From Abditibacteriota bacterium (GTDB lineage: Bacteria; Armatimonadota; UBA5829): a stretch of DNA of 8,466 bases. The translations under genes were made by a program, and so were the position numbers. Location of the stretch: the NCBI GenBank assembly GCA_017959625.1, contig JAGDAG010000107.1:1-8466 (forward strand), written 5' to 3'. Below the pieces are notes generated by a model. That model had not been told where the DNA came from, searched no databases, and was given only the letters and a program-made list of their open reading frames with translations. Of this stretch, positions 1 to 6,124 are shown one piece after another. Each line of letters opens with the position of its first letter. The stretch's first letter is position 1.

Positions 1-1532
1 AGAGAGCCGATGGAAGCGGCGTTCTGAAGGGCGGAACGGGTGACCTTTACGGGGTCCACGATCCCCGCCTTCATCATATCCGTGTATTCCTCGGTGGCGG
101 CGTTGAGGCCGGTGCCCACCGGTTCGTTTTTGATCCTGTCCACTACTACCGAGGCTTCCAGGCCCGCGTTTTCGGCAATGGTCCTTGCGGGAGCCTCGAG
201 AGCCTTGCGGATGATGTCGCAGCCCACCTTTTCGTCGCCTTCGAGCTTCAGTTCGTCCAAAGCGGGGATAGCGTCGATAAGGGTGGCGCCTCCGCCCGCC
301 CCTACGCCTTCTTCAATGGCCGCTCTGGTGGCGGAAAGGGCGTCTTCGTAACGGTGCTTCTTTTCCTTGAGTTCGGTTTCGGTAGCGGCGCCCACCTTTA
401 TGACCGCAACGCCGCCGGAAAGCTTGGCGAGCCTCTCCTGCAGCTTTTCCCTGTCATAGTTGGAATCGGTGGCGGAGATCTGGTTCTTGATAAGGGATAT
501 CCTGCCCATCACGGCGCCTTTGTCGCCGCCGCCTTCTATGATGGTGGTGGTCTCCTTGTTGACTATCACCTTGGCGCAGGTGCCCAGCTGGCCGACTTCC
601 ACGCTGTCCAGCTTCATGCCGAGGTCCTCGGTTATGAACTGGCCGCCGGTAAGGATGGCGATGTCTTCCAGCATGGCCTTTCTTCTGTCGCCGAAGCCGG
701 GGGCCTTGACGGCAACTACGTTCAGAGTGCCTCTTATCTTGTTGACTACCAGGGTGGCCAGGGCGTCGCCGTCAACGTCTTCCGCGATAATGAGGATGGG
801 CCGCCGCGACTGGGCGACTTTTTCCAGAACGGGGACCAGGTCGGCCGCCGCGCTTATCTTCTTTTCGTGGATCAGGATAAAGGGATTGTCCAGCACCGCT
901 TCCATCCTGTCGTTGTCGGTGACCATATAAGGCGGAATAAAGCCCTTGTCGAACTGCATGCCTTCCACCGTATCGATGGTGGTATCGGTGCCCTTGCTTT
1001 CTTCCACCGTGATAACGCCGTCGCGGCCCACCACTGCGATGGCGTCGCTGATGGCTTTTCCGATCTCCTTGTCGTTGCCGGAAATGGACGCTACCTGTTC
1101 TATTTCTTCTTTCGTTTCGATGGCAAGGGCCATGGAGCGTATCTTTTCCACCGCTTTTGCGGTGGCTGTTTCGATGCCTCTCCGCACCGCCACAGGGTTC
1201 CCGCCCGCAGCAACGTAGCGGAGGCCTTCCTTCACTATGGCTTCCGCCAGGACCGTTGCTGTGGTGGTGCCGTCGCCGGCAACGTCGTTGGTCTTGGAAG
1301 CGACTTCCTTTACCAGCTGGGCGCCCATGTTTTCATAGGGGTCCTTGAGCTCAACTTCCTTGGCTACGGAAACGCCGTCCTTTGTGATGGTGGGGCTCCC
1401 GAATTTTTTGTCCAGAACTACGTTTCTTCCTTTCGGTCCCAGGGTGACCTTGACCGCTGCGGCAACTGCCGAGGCTCCCGTTTCAAGGGCTCTGCGGGCC
1501 GCTTCATCATAAACCAGAATCTTTGCTGACAT
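1..1532 (-). CDS. groEL: Chaperonin GroEL (60 kDa), 3' end cut by window edge
   Basis: GroEL is the ATP-driven, double-ring cytosolic chaperonin that, with GroES, encloses and folds non-native proteins. Reading back from ATG at 1532 gives 510 complete codons that follow the family along their whole length. Visible marks are the N-terminal TLGPKGRNVVLDKKFG block (residues 30-45), Asp52 and the nucleotide-binding GDGTTTA (86-92, Asp87), the apical KAPGFGDRRKAML block, KLQERLAKLSGGVAVI, and the intermediate-domain YEDALSATRAAIEEG with Asp397, equivalent to the catalytic Asp398 of E. coli. The frame runs off the left edge in NAASIGS, so roughly 30-35 C-terminal residues, including any Gly-Met tail, are not visible. 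A perfect AGGAGG (1538-1543) sits 5 nt before the start, and only 12 nt separate it from groES, so the two are co-transcribed from the CIRCE-controlled promoter upstream of groES. In the apical substrate and GroES contact segment the usual GYxSPY reads GFIPPY. Identification is certain. Confidence 0.98.
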   Translation of the reverse strand, partial: MSAKILVYDEAARRALETGASAVAAAVKVTLGPKGRNVVLDKKFGSPTITKDGVSVAKEVELKDPYENMGAQLVKEVASKTNDVAGDGTTTATVLAEAIVKEGLRYVAAGGNPVAVRRGIETATAKAVEKIRSMALAIETKEEIEQVASISGNDKEIGKAISDAIAVVGRDGVITVEESKGTDTTIDTVEGMQFDKGFIPPYMVTDNDRMEAVLDNPFILIHEKKISAAADLVPVLEKVAQSRRPILIIAEDVDGDALATLVVNKIRGTLNVVAVKAPGFGDRRKAMLEDIAILTGGQFITEDLGMKLDSVEVGQLGTCAKVIVNKETTTIIEGGGDKGAVMGRISLIKNQISATDSNYDREKLQERLAKLSGGVAVIKVGAATETELKEKKHRYEDALSATRAAIEEGVGAGGGATLIDAIPALDELKLEGDEKVGCDIIRKALEAPARTIAENAGLEASVVVDRIKNEPVGTGLNAATEEYTDMMKAGIVDPVKVTRSALQNAASIGS

Positions 1533-1544
1533 AACCGCCTCCTG

Positions 1545-1829
1545 TTATTCCTTTACCGCATAAATGGAATCTGCATCGAGAATGATGTAGTCCTTTCCGT
1601 CAACGGTGACTTCCGTGCCGCCGTATTTTCCGTAAACCACCACGTCGCCTACCTTAACGGGCAGGCTGTTGTGTTTGCCGTTTTCCAGTATGCGGCCTTT
1701 GCCCACGGCGACTACCTTGCCTTCCGTAGGCTTTTGCTTGGAGCTGTCCGGCAGGAACAGGCCGCCGGCCGTTTTAGCTTCTTCTTCCATAGGCAGTATA
1801 ACTACCTTGTCTCCCAAAGGTCTTATCAT
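1545..1829 (-). CDS. groES: Co-chaperonin GroES (10 kDa)
   Basis: GroES forms the heptameric lid that caps the GroEL ring and closes the folding chamber. The 94-residue product has the normal family length. It opens with the typical IRPLGDKVVILP strand (residues 2-13), followed by the mobile loop. That loop carries the hydrophobic tripeptide LFL (24-26) in the GGLFLPD context, the segment that docks on the GroEL apical domain. The C-terminal half contains GDVVVYGKYGGTEV and ends in DYIILDADSIYAV, both family-typical. The ATG at 1829 is fixed by GGAGG at 1837-1841 with a 7-nt spacer. It is the first gene of the chaperonin operon, with a leader of about 53 nt that carries the CIRCE operator, so heat-inducible derepression through an HrcA-type repressor is expected. 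hrcA itself is not in the window. Confidence 0.98.
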   Translation of the reverse strand: MIRPLGDKVVILPMEEEAKTAGGLFLPDSSKQKPTEGKVVAVGKGRILENGKHNSLPVKVGDVVVYGKYGGTEVTVDGKDYIILDADSIYAVKE

Positions 1830-1857
1830 AACGAATCCTCCGTAAATAGCAATGGTT

Positions 1858-1884
1858 TTGGCACTCAGGCCCTCCGAGTGCCAA
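1858..1884 (-). promoter_or_regulatory. CIRCE operator (HrcA-binding inverted repeat)
   Basis: The element reads TTGGCACTC, nine bases, GAGTGCCAA: a perfect 9-bp inverted repeat with the canonical 9-bp gap. It differs from the consensus TTAGCACTC-N9-GAGTGCTAA at one position per arm. The two changes are symmetric, so the palindrome is intact. It lies between the -10 box and the groES ribosome-binding site, covering the predicted transcription start, which is the usual place for HrcA to block groESL transcription. The left end is 28 nt upstream of the groES ATG. Spacing, symmetry and position together make the call secure. Confidence 0.95.
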
Positions 1885-1888
1885 TATT

Positions 1889-1917
1889 ATTATAGCACAT
1901 AAATAAAAAATAAACAA
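1889..1917 (-). promoter_or_regulatory. Sigma-70-type promoter of groESL
   Basis: On the minus strand a perfect TATAAT (1889-1894) is preceded by TGC, giving an extended -10 (TGnTATAAT). A 17-nt spacer (1895-1911) separates it from TTGTTT (1912-1917), which matches TTGACA at three of six positions. The spacer is strongly AT-rich, and a T7 tract lies just upstream at 1922-1928, possibly UP-element-like. The predicted start is near 1882, inside the CIRCE element, so repressor and polymerase would compete. This is a vegetative-sigma promoter, consistent with control by repression rather than by a heat-shock sigma factor. Confidence 0.88.
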
Positions 1918-1934
1918 GCGGAAAAAAATGGCGC

Positions 1935-1957
1935 AAAAAGGCCGGAAGGCGCCCGGC
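1935..1957 (-). terminator. Possible second (backup) intrinsic terminator
   Basis: On the minus strand GCCGG and CCGGC (1941-1957) form a 5-bp all-GC stem around a 7-nt loop. One C and then T5 (1935-1939) follow. It comes just after the stronger terminator at 1960-1991 and just upstream of the groESL promoter. The short stem and short T-tract make it weaker than the first, and it could be a chance GC-rich palindrome. Confidence 0.45.
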
Positions 1958-1959
1958 GC

Positions 1960-1991
1960 AAAAAAAAGCCTCTTTGCCGGGGCAGAGAGGC
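1960..1991 (-). terminator. Intrinsic terminator ending the obgE-to-TPR-protein unit
   Basis: On the minus strand GCCTCTCTGCC pairs with the complementary arm around a tight loop, giving a stem of about 9-10 bp (1968-1991) with one G-T type mismatch. It is followed directly by T8 (1960-1967). It begins 14 nt past the stop codon of the TPR/membrane protein. The T-run is on one side only, so it acts on minus-strand transcripts. It separates the upstream housekeeping unit from the CIRCE-controlled groESL promoter. Confidence 0.9.
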
Positions 1992-2005
1992 CTCATCGTT
2001 TGAGA

Positions 2006-2584
2006 TCATTTTTTGTTGAAGTTCATCACCGTGTCGATAAAGGAATACAGCCATACGGCAAAACCAAGTATCGAAGGCAGGCTGGTGAACGATTCCGCCG
2101 GGTTTTTGTTGCCTATGCTGCTCCTTGCGGCAAGGCAGAAGAAAATCAGCCACAAAGCCAAAATAATGCCGCCCTTCAGGTATTTCTCTTTGAGAAGGGC
2201 CCCCACGCCGGGGACGATGGCGGTAAGGATAACGGTCCACGGGGAAGCCTTTTTTTCCGTTTTCTGTTCCTCTTCTTCTTTTGCCTTCTGTTCCGTTGTG
2301 AATTGGTTCAAAACCAGAAGGGCGTATTTTTCTTCGGCGCTTTCCCGGGTCTTGTCTTCCGAGAAAAGCTTTTTGTATTCCGCCGCCGCCGCATCTTTCT
2401 TTCCGAGAGCGGCCAGGATGTCCGCAGTCAGCTCTCTTGCGTCGGGATCCTCCGGAAATACCTCCAGCGCCGCCGCCGCTTCCCGGGAAGCGGCCACGCA
2501 ATCTTCTTTTGCCAGCAGTATCTTTGCCTTGTTCATATGCTCGGCAAAGTTTCTTTTGTTTCTTATCTCGTCATTCTTGTCCAT
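2006..2584 (-). CDS. Uncharacterised protein: N-terminal TPR-like helices, C-terminal membrane hairpin
   Basis: I do not recognise a named family for the 192-residue product. Residues 13-46 and 47-80 look like two TPR-type helix pairs (small Ala/Gly packing positions, FPEDPDA turn, Ala-rich second helices). A charged linker rich in Glu and Lys (about 97-112) follows. The C-terminal third is hydrophobic, with segments at about 115-131, 138-154 and 168-188. The pattern PGVG...KYLKGG resembles the PGxGQ..YxGK..KG turn of small TM2-like membrane proteins. There is no signal peptide, so the TPR part is probably cytosolic and tethered to the inner membrane. ATG at 2584 is supported by GGAGG (2591-2595) with a 6-nt spacer. 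It overlaps the rsfS end by 14 nt, so translation is probably coupled. It is the last gene before the terminator. TPRs suggest protein-protein contacts; any specific job is unknown. Confidence 0.85.
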   Translation of the reverse strand: MDKNDEIRNKRNFAEHMNKAKILLAKEDCVAASREAAAALEVFPEDPDARELTADILAALGKKDAAAAEYKKLFSEDKTRESAEEKYALLVLNQFTTEQKAKEEEEQKTEKKASPWTVILTAIVPGVGALLKEKYLKGGIILALWLIFFCLAARSSIGNKNPAESFTSLPSILGFAVWLYSFIDTVMNFNKK

Positions 2585-2921
2585 TGCTCTCCTCCGGCAG
2601 GAAGTTTTCCCACAGCTCCTCCAGCTTGTAGAATTCGCGCTCGGACTGATCGAAGATATGCACTATTATATCCTTGAAATCGATCAGTATCCATTTTGCG
2701 TTTGCGCGCCCTTCTACGTTTCTTTTTTTCAGCCCCTTTTTTCTGCCGTCCAGAACCAGCGTGTCGCACAGGGTCCGTATATGTATGTTCGAGGTCCCGG
2801 AGCAGATCACGAAATAATCGCACATAAGGGACTTGTCCCGCAGATCAAGGGTCTGTATATCCACCGCCTTTTTGCTTTCCAGCAGGTCTGTGATTATTGT
2901 AAGTTTTTCTTCGGTATTAAT
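2571..2921 (-). CDS. rsfS: Ribosomal silencing factor RsfS (RsfA/DUF143 family), apparent ATT start
   Basis: RsfS binds ribosomal protein uL14 (L14) on the 50S subunit and blocks joining with 30S, lowering translation in starvation. The body is clear: LDLRDKSLMCDYFVICSGTS (residues 25-44), the VEGRANAKWILIDFKDIIVHIF block (69-90) and the closing EREFYKLEELW (95-104). With initiation at ATT (2919-2921) the product is 116 residues, matching the usual 105-120. The start is unusual. No ATG, GTG or TTG lies in frame between 3014 and the conserved core. The TTG at 3014 would add 31 residues buried in the upstream LCP gene and has no convincing ribosome-binding site. The ATT is preceded by GAGG at an ideal 8-nt spacing and lies exactly where homologues begin. 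A sequencing error turning ATG into ATT is the main alternative. The gene sits 10 nt after the LCP stop, in the common nadD/rsfS neighbourhood. Confidence 0.93.
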   Translation of the reverse strand: MNTEEKLTIITDLLESKKAVDIQTLDLRDKSLMCDYFVICSGTSNIHIRTLCDTLVLDGRKKGLKKRNVEGRANAKWILIDFKDIIVHIFDQSEREFYKLEELWENFLPEESNGQE

Positions 2922-2935
2922 TTTGCTTGCCTCAC
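2919..2935 (-). promoter_or_regulatory. Ribosome-binding site and non-canonical ATT start of rsfS
   Basis: On the minus strand GTGAGG (2930-2935) is followed by an 8-nt spacer and then ATT AAT ACC. The GAGG core pairs with anti-Shine-Dalgarno and overlaps the LCP stop codon (2932-2934). The GTG inside the motif is in another frame and meets a stop after 13 codons, so it is not the start. Confidence 0.6.
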
Positions 2936-4314
2936 TTTTTATAATCGCTTCCCAAAACGATAATAAGGTCCGACTCCTGTCCGCTGACCGTATCCACCTC
3001 GCTGCCGCAGGCAAGGGCGGATCTGATCGTTTCCAGATTGCCGTCTTTTGTTTTGGGCTTCAGTTCCGTTTTCGTATAGTCCTGCCTTGAAGCGTTTCCG
3101 GTGGCGACATCGGTATATCCCAGGGCAGAGAGCTTTTCCGCGCAGCCCTTGGCCAGCCCCTTGGTCCGGGTCCCGTTGAGGACCGTGATCCTGTATTCCG
3201 CAGGCTTTTTTGAAGGCGCTTCTTTGGCCGGCGTTTTCTTTACGGCGTCTGCCGCCGCGGCCGCTGCTTCCGCCGCCTTTTTTGCTTCCGCTATTTTGGG
3301 GTTCTCGCCCACGAACAGCATGTCTCTGTTTACTATATCCGTGACCTTTTCCCTGTCGGGGATCCAGTAACTGATGCCCTTTTCGGTGGGCGTTCCCGGA
3401 AGGACGTCTATGAGCATCTGGTCGGGATTAAAGCCCAGAACGTAGTCTGCAAGAGCGTCCCAGTCCGTGAGCTTGAGATCCGATTCGATGTATTTCTTCT
3501 GATAACAGGTTTTTATAAAATCGGCCCTTTTCGATTTGGAGTCCATGCTGATGATCCTGTTGCACAGAGCCACTATGAATTTCTGCTGCCTTACTATCCT
3601 GCCGGCGTTGACTATCTCGCCGTTTTCCACCTTGAAGCTGGTGTCGCCGTATCTGTCCTTTCTGAAGCGAACGTATCCCTCGGCGTCCTTGCCGTTGAGG
3701 AGCTGCTTTTCCGGCGAAGGCTTCAGGTCGATATAAAGCCCGCCCGATCTGTCGGTGTATTTCATGCGCTCTTCCACCAGTATATAAACGCCTCCCACGA
3801 GGTCCACCATTTCCCTGAAGCTGGAAGTATCCGTTTTTATATAATAATCTATGGTTATCCCGTCCAGAAAGTTCGTCTCGATTATTTCCTTCGTGAGCCG
3901 GGGGCCTCCGATGACGTGGGCCGCATTGAGCTTCAGCACTCCGTGTCCGGGGATCGTCACTTTTGTATCTCTGGGAAAGCTTATGGCTCTGAGTTCCTTG
4001 GTTTTTGTGTTTATGCACATCACCACTATGGTGTCGGCCAGCCCGTTTTTCTCGTCTTCTTCCGCGTTTTTGTTTTTGGTACGGAAATTCTGGGAATTGT
4101 CTGTTCCCAGGATAAGGATCCTGACGTATTCGGATTCGCCGAAGGGATTGGAATCCTTTTTAAGAACGTCCGACAAGGAGGTGTTGGTCTCCTTGAAAAC
4201 CGAGAACCATTTGCCGAAATATCTGGCCGCATAAAAGCCTGCGGCGGCCCCGATGACTGCCACCAGGACCACTACCAGCGCGGTCAGCAATAAATTTCCC
4301 TTTCTGTTAGTCAT
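2932..4314 (-). CDS. LCP (LytR-CpsA-Psr) family membrane protein with LytR_C domain
   Basis: LCP proteins transfer undecaprenyl-linked polymers (teichoic acids, capsule, other glycans) onto peptidoglycan on the outer face of the cytoplasmic membrane. The 460-residue product has a short cytosolic lead, one transmembrane segment (about 8-31) and an LCP domain (about 64-255). Key motifs are ILILGTD (66-72), the ADTIVV strand, SFPRDT (112-117, Arg115 and Asp116), VDLVGGV (170-176), YVRFRKD (214-220) and GRIVRQQKF (238-246). An Ala/Lys/Pro linker (about 342-372) leads to a LytR_C domain that opens with ITVLNGT (376-382). The start is set by ATG at 4314, which overlaps the nadD stop as ATGA and has AAGGAC 7 nt upstream; a longer reading frame into nadD has no support. 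Two insertions are seen in the catalytic domain, at about 78-91 and 224-236. The polymer substrate cannot be told from sequence. An LCP gene near nadD and rsfS is a familiar arrangement in Gram-positive-type genomes. Confidence 0.93.
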   Translation of the reverse strand: MTNRKGNLLLTALVVVLVAVIGAAAGFYAARYFGKWFSVFKETNTSLSDVLKKDSNPFGESEYVRILILGTDNSQNFRTKNKNAEEDEKNGLADTIVVMCINTKTKELRAISFPRDTKVTIPGHGVLKLNAAHVIGGPRLTKEIIETNFLDGITIDYYIKTDTSSFREMVDLVGGVYILVEERMKYTDRSGGLYIDLKPSPEKQLLNGKDAEGYVRFRKDRYGDTSFKVENGEIVNAGRIVRQQKFIVALCNRIISMDSKSKRADFIKTCYQKKYIESDLKLTDWDALADYVLGFNPDQMLIDVLPGTPTEKGISYWIPDREKVTDIVNRDMLFVGENPKIAEAKKAAEAAAAAADAVKKTPAKEAPSKKPAEYRITVLNGTRTKGLAKGCAEKLSALGYTDVATGNASRQDYTKTELKPKTKDGNLETIRSALACGSEVDTVSGQESDLIIVLGSDYKK

Positions 4315-4889
4315 AAATAAAGTCCTTTTTCTGTGATATAATCGTAAACCGCCTCCGGGACCAGATATCTGACGGAGCGTCCCGCGGCTATGCGTTTGCG
4401 GATATCGCTTGACGATATGTTCATTTCCGGCGCGTGAAAACATATTACAGGCAGCTCCGGATCCGGCTCCCCGCTGCCGGGGCGCCAGGCCGCAGCCACG
4501 CGGCATTTTTTGAGAATGGTTTCGTATTCTCTCCATTTGCGGAAATTCTGCGCCTCGTCCATCCCTAATATGAGATACAGCTCCTCCCCGGGAAACAGTT
4601 CCCCGAGTTCCCTTACCGTGTCCACGGTATAAGACGGGGTGTTCCGTTTCATCTCCAGATCGCAGGGCTGAAAATAAGGGTTGCTTTCTACGGCGAGCCT
4701 GACCATCTCATATCTCGCTTCTGCCGGAGTTATGCCGCCGGCAGGCTTGTGCGGCGGAAAGGCGCTTACTACGAACAGGACCCTGTCCAGCCCGAAACGT
4801 TCCCGGGCAGCCTCGGCAAGGGCCAGATGCGCCACGTGGACGGGATCGAAGGTCCCGCCCATGATGCCTGTGCGTTTTATTCCCTGCAT
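4311..4889 (-). CDS. nadD: Nicotinate-nucleotide adenylyltransferase NadD
   Basis: NadD joins nicotinic acid mononucleotide and ATP to give deamido-NAD and pyrophosphate, the penultimate step of NAD synthesis in the cytosol. The 192-residue Rossmann-type protein is of normal length. Motifs in order are GGTFDPVHVAH (residues 11-21, the nucleotidyltransferase signature), PPHK (45-48), NTPSYTVDT (83-91), LILGMDE...FRKW (106-119), the ISSSDIR motif (158-164) and a terminal VYDYITEKGLY. The (H/T)xGH motif reads HVAH, with Ala in place of Gly; both histidines are present. The ATG at 4889 lies eight residues before the conserved core strand, as in homologues, and overlaps the proA end by 13 nt. Its ribosome-binding site is weak, so coupling to proA translation is likely. 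The stop overlaps the LCP start (ATGA). The HD-domain gene yqeK, often next to nadD, is absent here. Confidence 0.97.
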   Translation of the reverse strand: MQGIKRTGIMGGTFDPVHVAHLALAEAARERFGLDRVLFVVSAFPPHKPAGGITPAEARYEMVRLAVESNPYFQPCDLEMKRNTPSYTVDTVRELGELFPGEELYLILGMDEAQNFRKWREYETILKKCRVAAAWRPGSGEPDPELPVICFHAPEMNISSSDIRKRIAAGRSVRYLVPEAVYDYITEKGLYL

Positions 4890-6124
4890 TGTCCGTTTCC
4901 GGTGACTATGTATTTGCTTGTGGTCATCTCGGAAAGCCCCATGGGCCCTCTGGCGTGGAGCTTCTGGGTGGAGATGCCCATCTCGGCGCCCATTCCCAGT
5001 TCAAAGCCGTCGTTGAATCTTGTGGAACAGTTCACAAACACCGCGGACGCGTCGCAGGCAGACTGAAAATAAGCGATAGCCGACGCCGAATCGGCTATGA
5101 TGGATTCCGAATGCCCCGAGCCGTATTTTCCGATATGCTCCACCGCTTCGCCCAGGTCTTCGACGATCTTTACGGAAAGGATCAGGTCGTTATATTCCGT
5201 CGCCCAGTCGTCGGGAGAGGCTTTTTTGATATTCGGCAGGAGCCTTACCGTCTTTTCGCAGCCCCTGAGTTCCACGCCGGCGTCTGCGAGCCTTCCGGCT
5301 GTTTTCGGAAGGAACGAAGGGGCTATGTCCTTATGGACCAGAAGGCATTCCGTGGCGTTGCACACGGAGGGATTCTGGACCTTTGCGTTGAATACCAACT
5401 TTTCCGCTCTGGCGGGGTCTGCGGAGCGGTCGACGTAAGTATGGCAGTTGCCGTCCCCGTGTTCTATCACCGGGACGTCGGAGTTCTCGATGCAGAACCT
5501 TATCAGGCCCTTGCCGCCTCTGGGGATGATACAGTCTATGTATTGCTTTTGTTTCAGGATCTCCAAAACCGCGGCCCTGTCCGTCGTTCTCACTATGTTC
5601 ACGGAGCCTTCGGGGATGCCCGCCTCTCTGCAGGCGGATACGATCATCTCCGCAATGGCCAGATTGGAATTGATGGCTTCCGAGCCGCCTCTCATGATAC
5701 ACGCGTTGCCGCTTTTCAGGCACAGCGCAGCCACGTCGGCGGTGACGTTGGGCCTGGATTCATAAACTATGCCTATAACTCCGAGAGGCACCCGTATCTT
5801 CCGGACCTCCAGGCCGTTGGGCCTTTTGTAGCCTTTTATCACTTCCCCCACCGGATCCTGAAGGGAAGCGATCTGCCTGATCCCTTCCGCCATCTGCGCC
5901 ATCTTTCCGTCGGTAAGCTCGAGCCTTTTCAGCATTGCGCCGGAAATGCCTTTTTCCCGGGCAAAGAGCATATCCTTTGCGTTGGCTTCTTTTATCCTGT
6001 CTTTGTTTTTCAGGATACGGTCTGCCATCAGGAGAAGAGCGTCGTTTTTTGTTTTGGTATCCGTCAGCGCAAGAGCGCGGCCCGCCGCCCTTGCGGCAGC
6101 CGACATTTTTTCTATATCGGTCAT
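4877..6124 (-). CDS. proA: Gamma-glutamyl phosphate reductase ProA
   Basis: ProA reduces gamma-glutamyl phosphate with NADPH to glutamate-5-semialdehyde, the second step of proline synthesis. The 415-residue product matches the family (about 417 in E. coli) and the aldehyde dehydrogenase fold. Visible marks are YESRPNVTADVAAL (121-134), ACIMRGGSEAINSN (141-154), PRGGKGLI (201-208), VIEHGDGNCHTYVD (219-232), the catalytic Cys255 in QNPSVCNATE, and the C-terminal STRFNDGFELGMGAEMGIST and ARGPMGL blocks. The ATG at 6124 overlaps the proB stop as ATGA and has a clear AAGGAG (6131-6136) 6 nt upstream, so ProB and ProA are made together. That fits the known need to channel the unstable acyl phosphate between the two enzymes. 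Nothing is truncated or missing. Confidence 0.98.
   Translation of the reverse strand: MTDIEKMSAAARAAGRALALTDTKTKNDALLLMADRILKNKDRIKEANAKDMLFAREKGISGAMLKRLELTDGKMAQMAEGIRQIASLQDPVGEVIKGYKRPNGLEVRKIRVPLGVIGIVYESRPNVTADVAALCLKSGNACIMRGGSEAINSNLAIAEMIVSACREAGIPEGSVNIVRTTDRAAVLEILKQKQYIDCIIPRGGKGLIRFCIENSDVPVIEHGDGNCHTYVDRSADPARAEKLVFNAKVQNPSVCNATECLLVHKDIAPSFLPKTAGRLADAGVELRGCEKTVRLLPNIKKASPDDWATEYNDLILSVKIVEDLGEAVEHIGKYGSGHSESIIADSASAIAYFQSACDASAVFVNCSTRFNDGFELGMGAEMGISTQKLHARGPMGLSEMTTSKYIVTGNGQCRE

Noticed and set aside
354..1529. Long plus-strand open frame (391 codons) opposite groEL
   Set aside because: It mirrors a fully conserved groEL on the other strand, its translation has no family-like motifs, and long antisense frames are expected from the codon bias of a GC-rich gene.
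2013..2963. Plus-strand open frame (316 codons) opposite the TPR protein and rsfS
   Set aside because: The minus-strand genes have ribosome-binding sites, and rsfS has clear family motifs; the plus frame has low-complexity Ser/Phe-rich translation typical of a shadow.
2571..3014. TTG at 3014 as the rsfS start (147 residues)
   Set aside because: It lies deep in the LCP gene, has no convincing Shine-Dalgarno sequence, and adds residues with no counterpart in the family.
3230..3300. Ala-rich, GC-rich repetitive codons in the LCP gene as a possible DNA repeat
   Set aside because: It encodes an Ala/Lys/Pro linker between the LCP and LytR_C domains; the repetition is at amino-acid level with no regular DNA unit.
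2932..4536. Longer LCP reading with 74 extra N-terminal codons inside nadD
   Set aside because: The extra part is out-of-frame nadD sequence. ATG 4314 has AAGGAC at good spacing, overlaps the nadD stop as ATGA, and places the transmembrane anchor at the N-terminus as expected.
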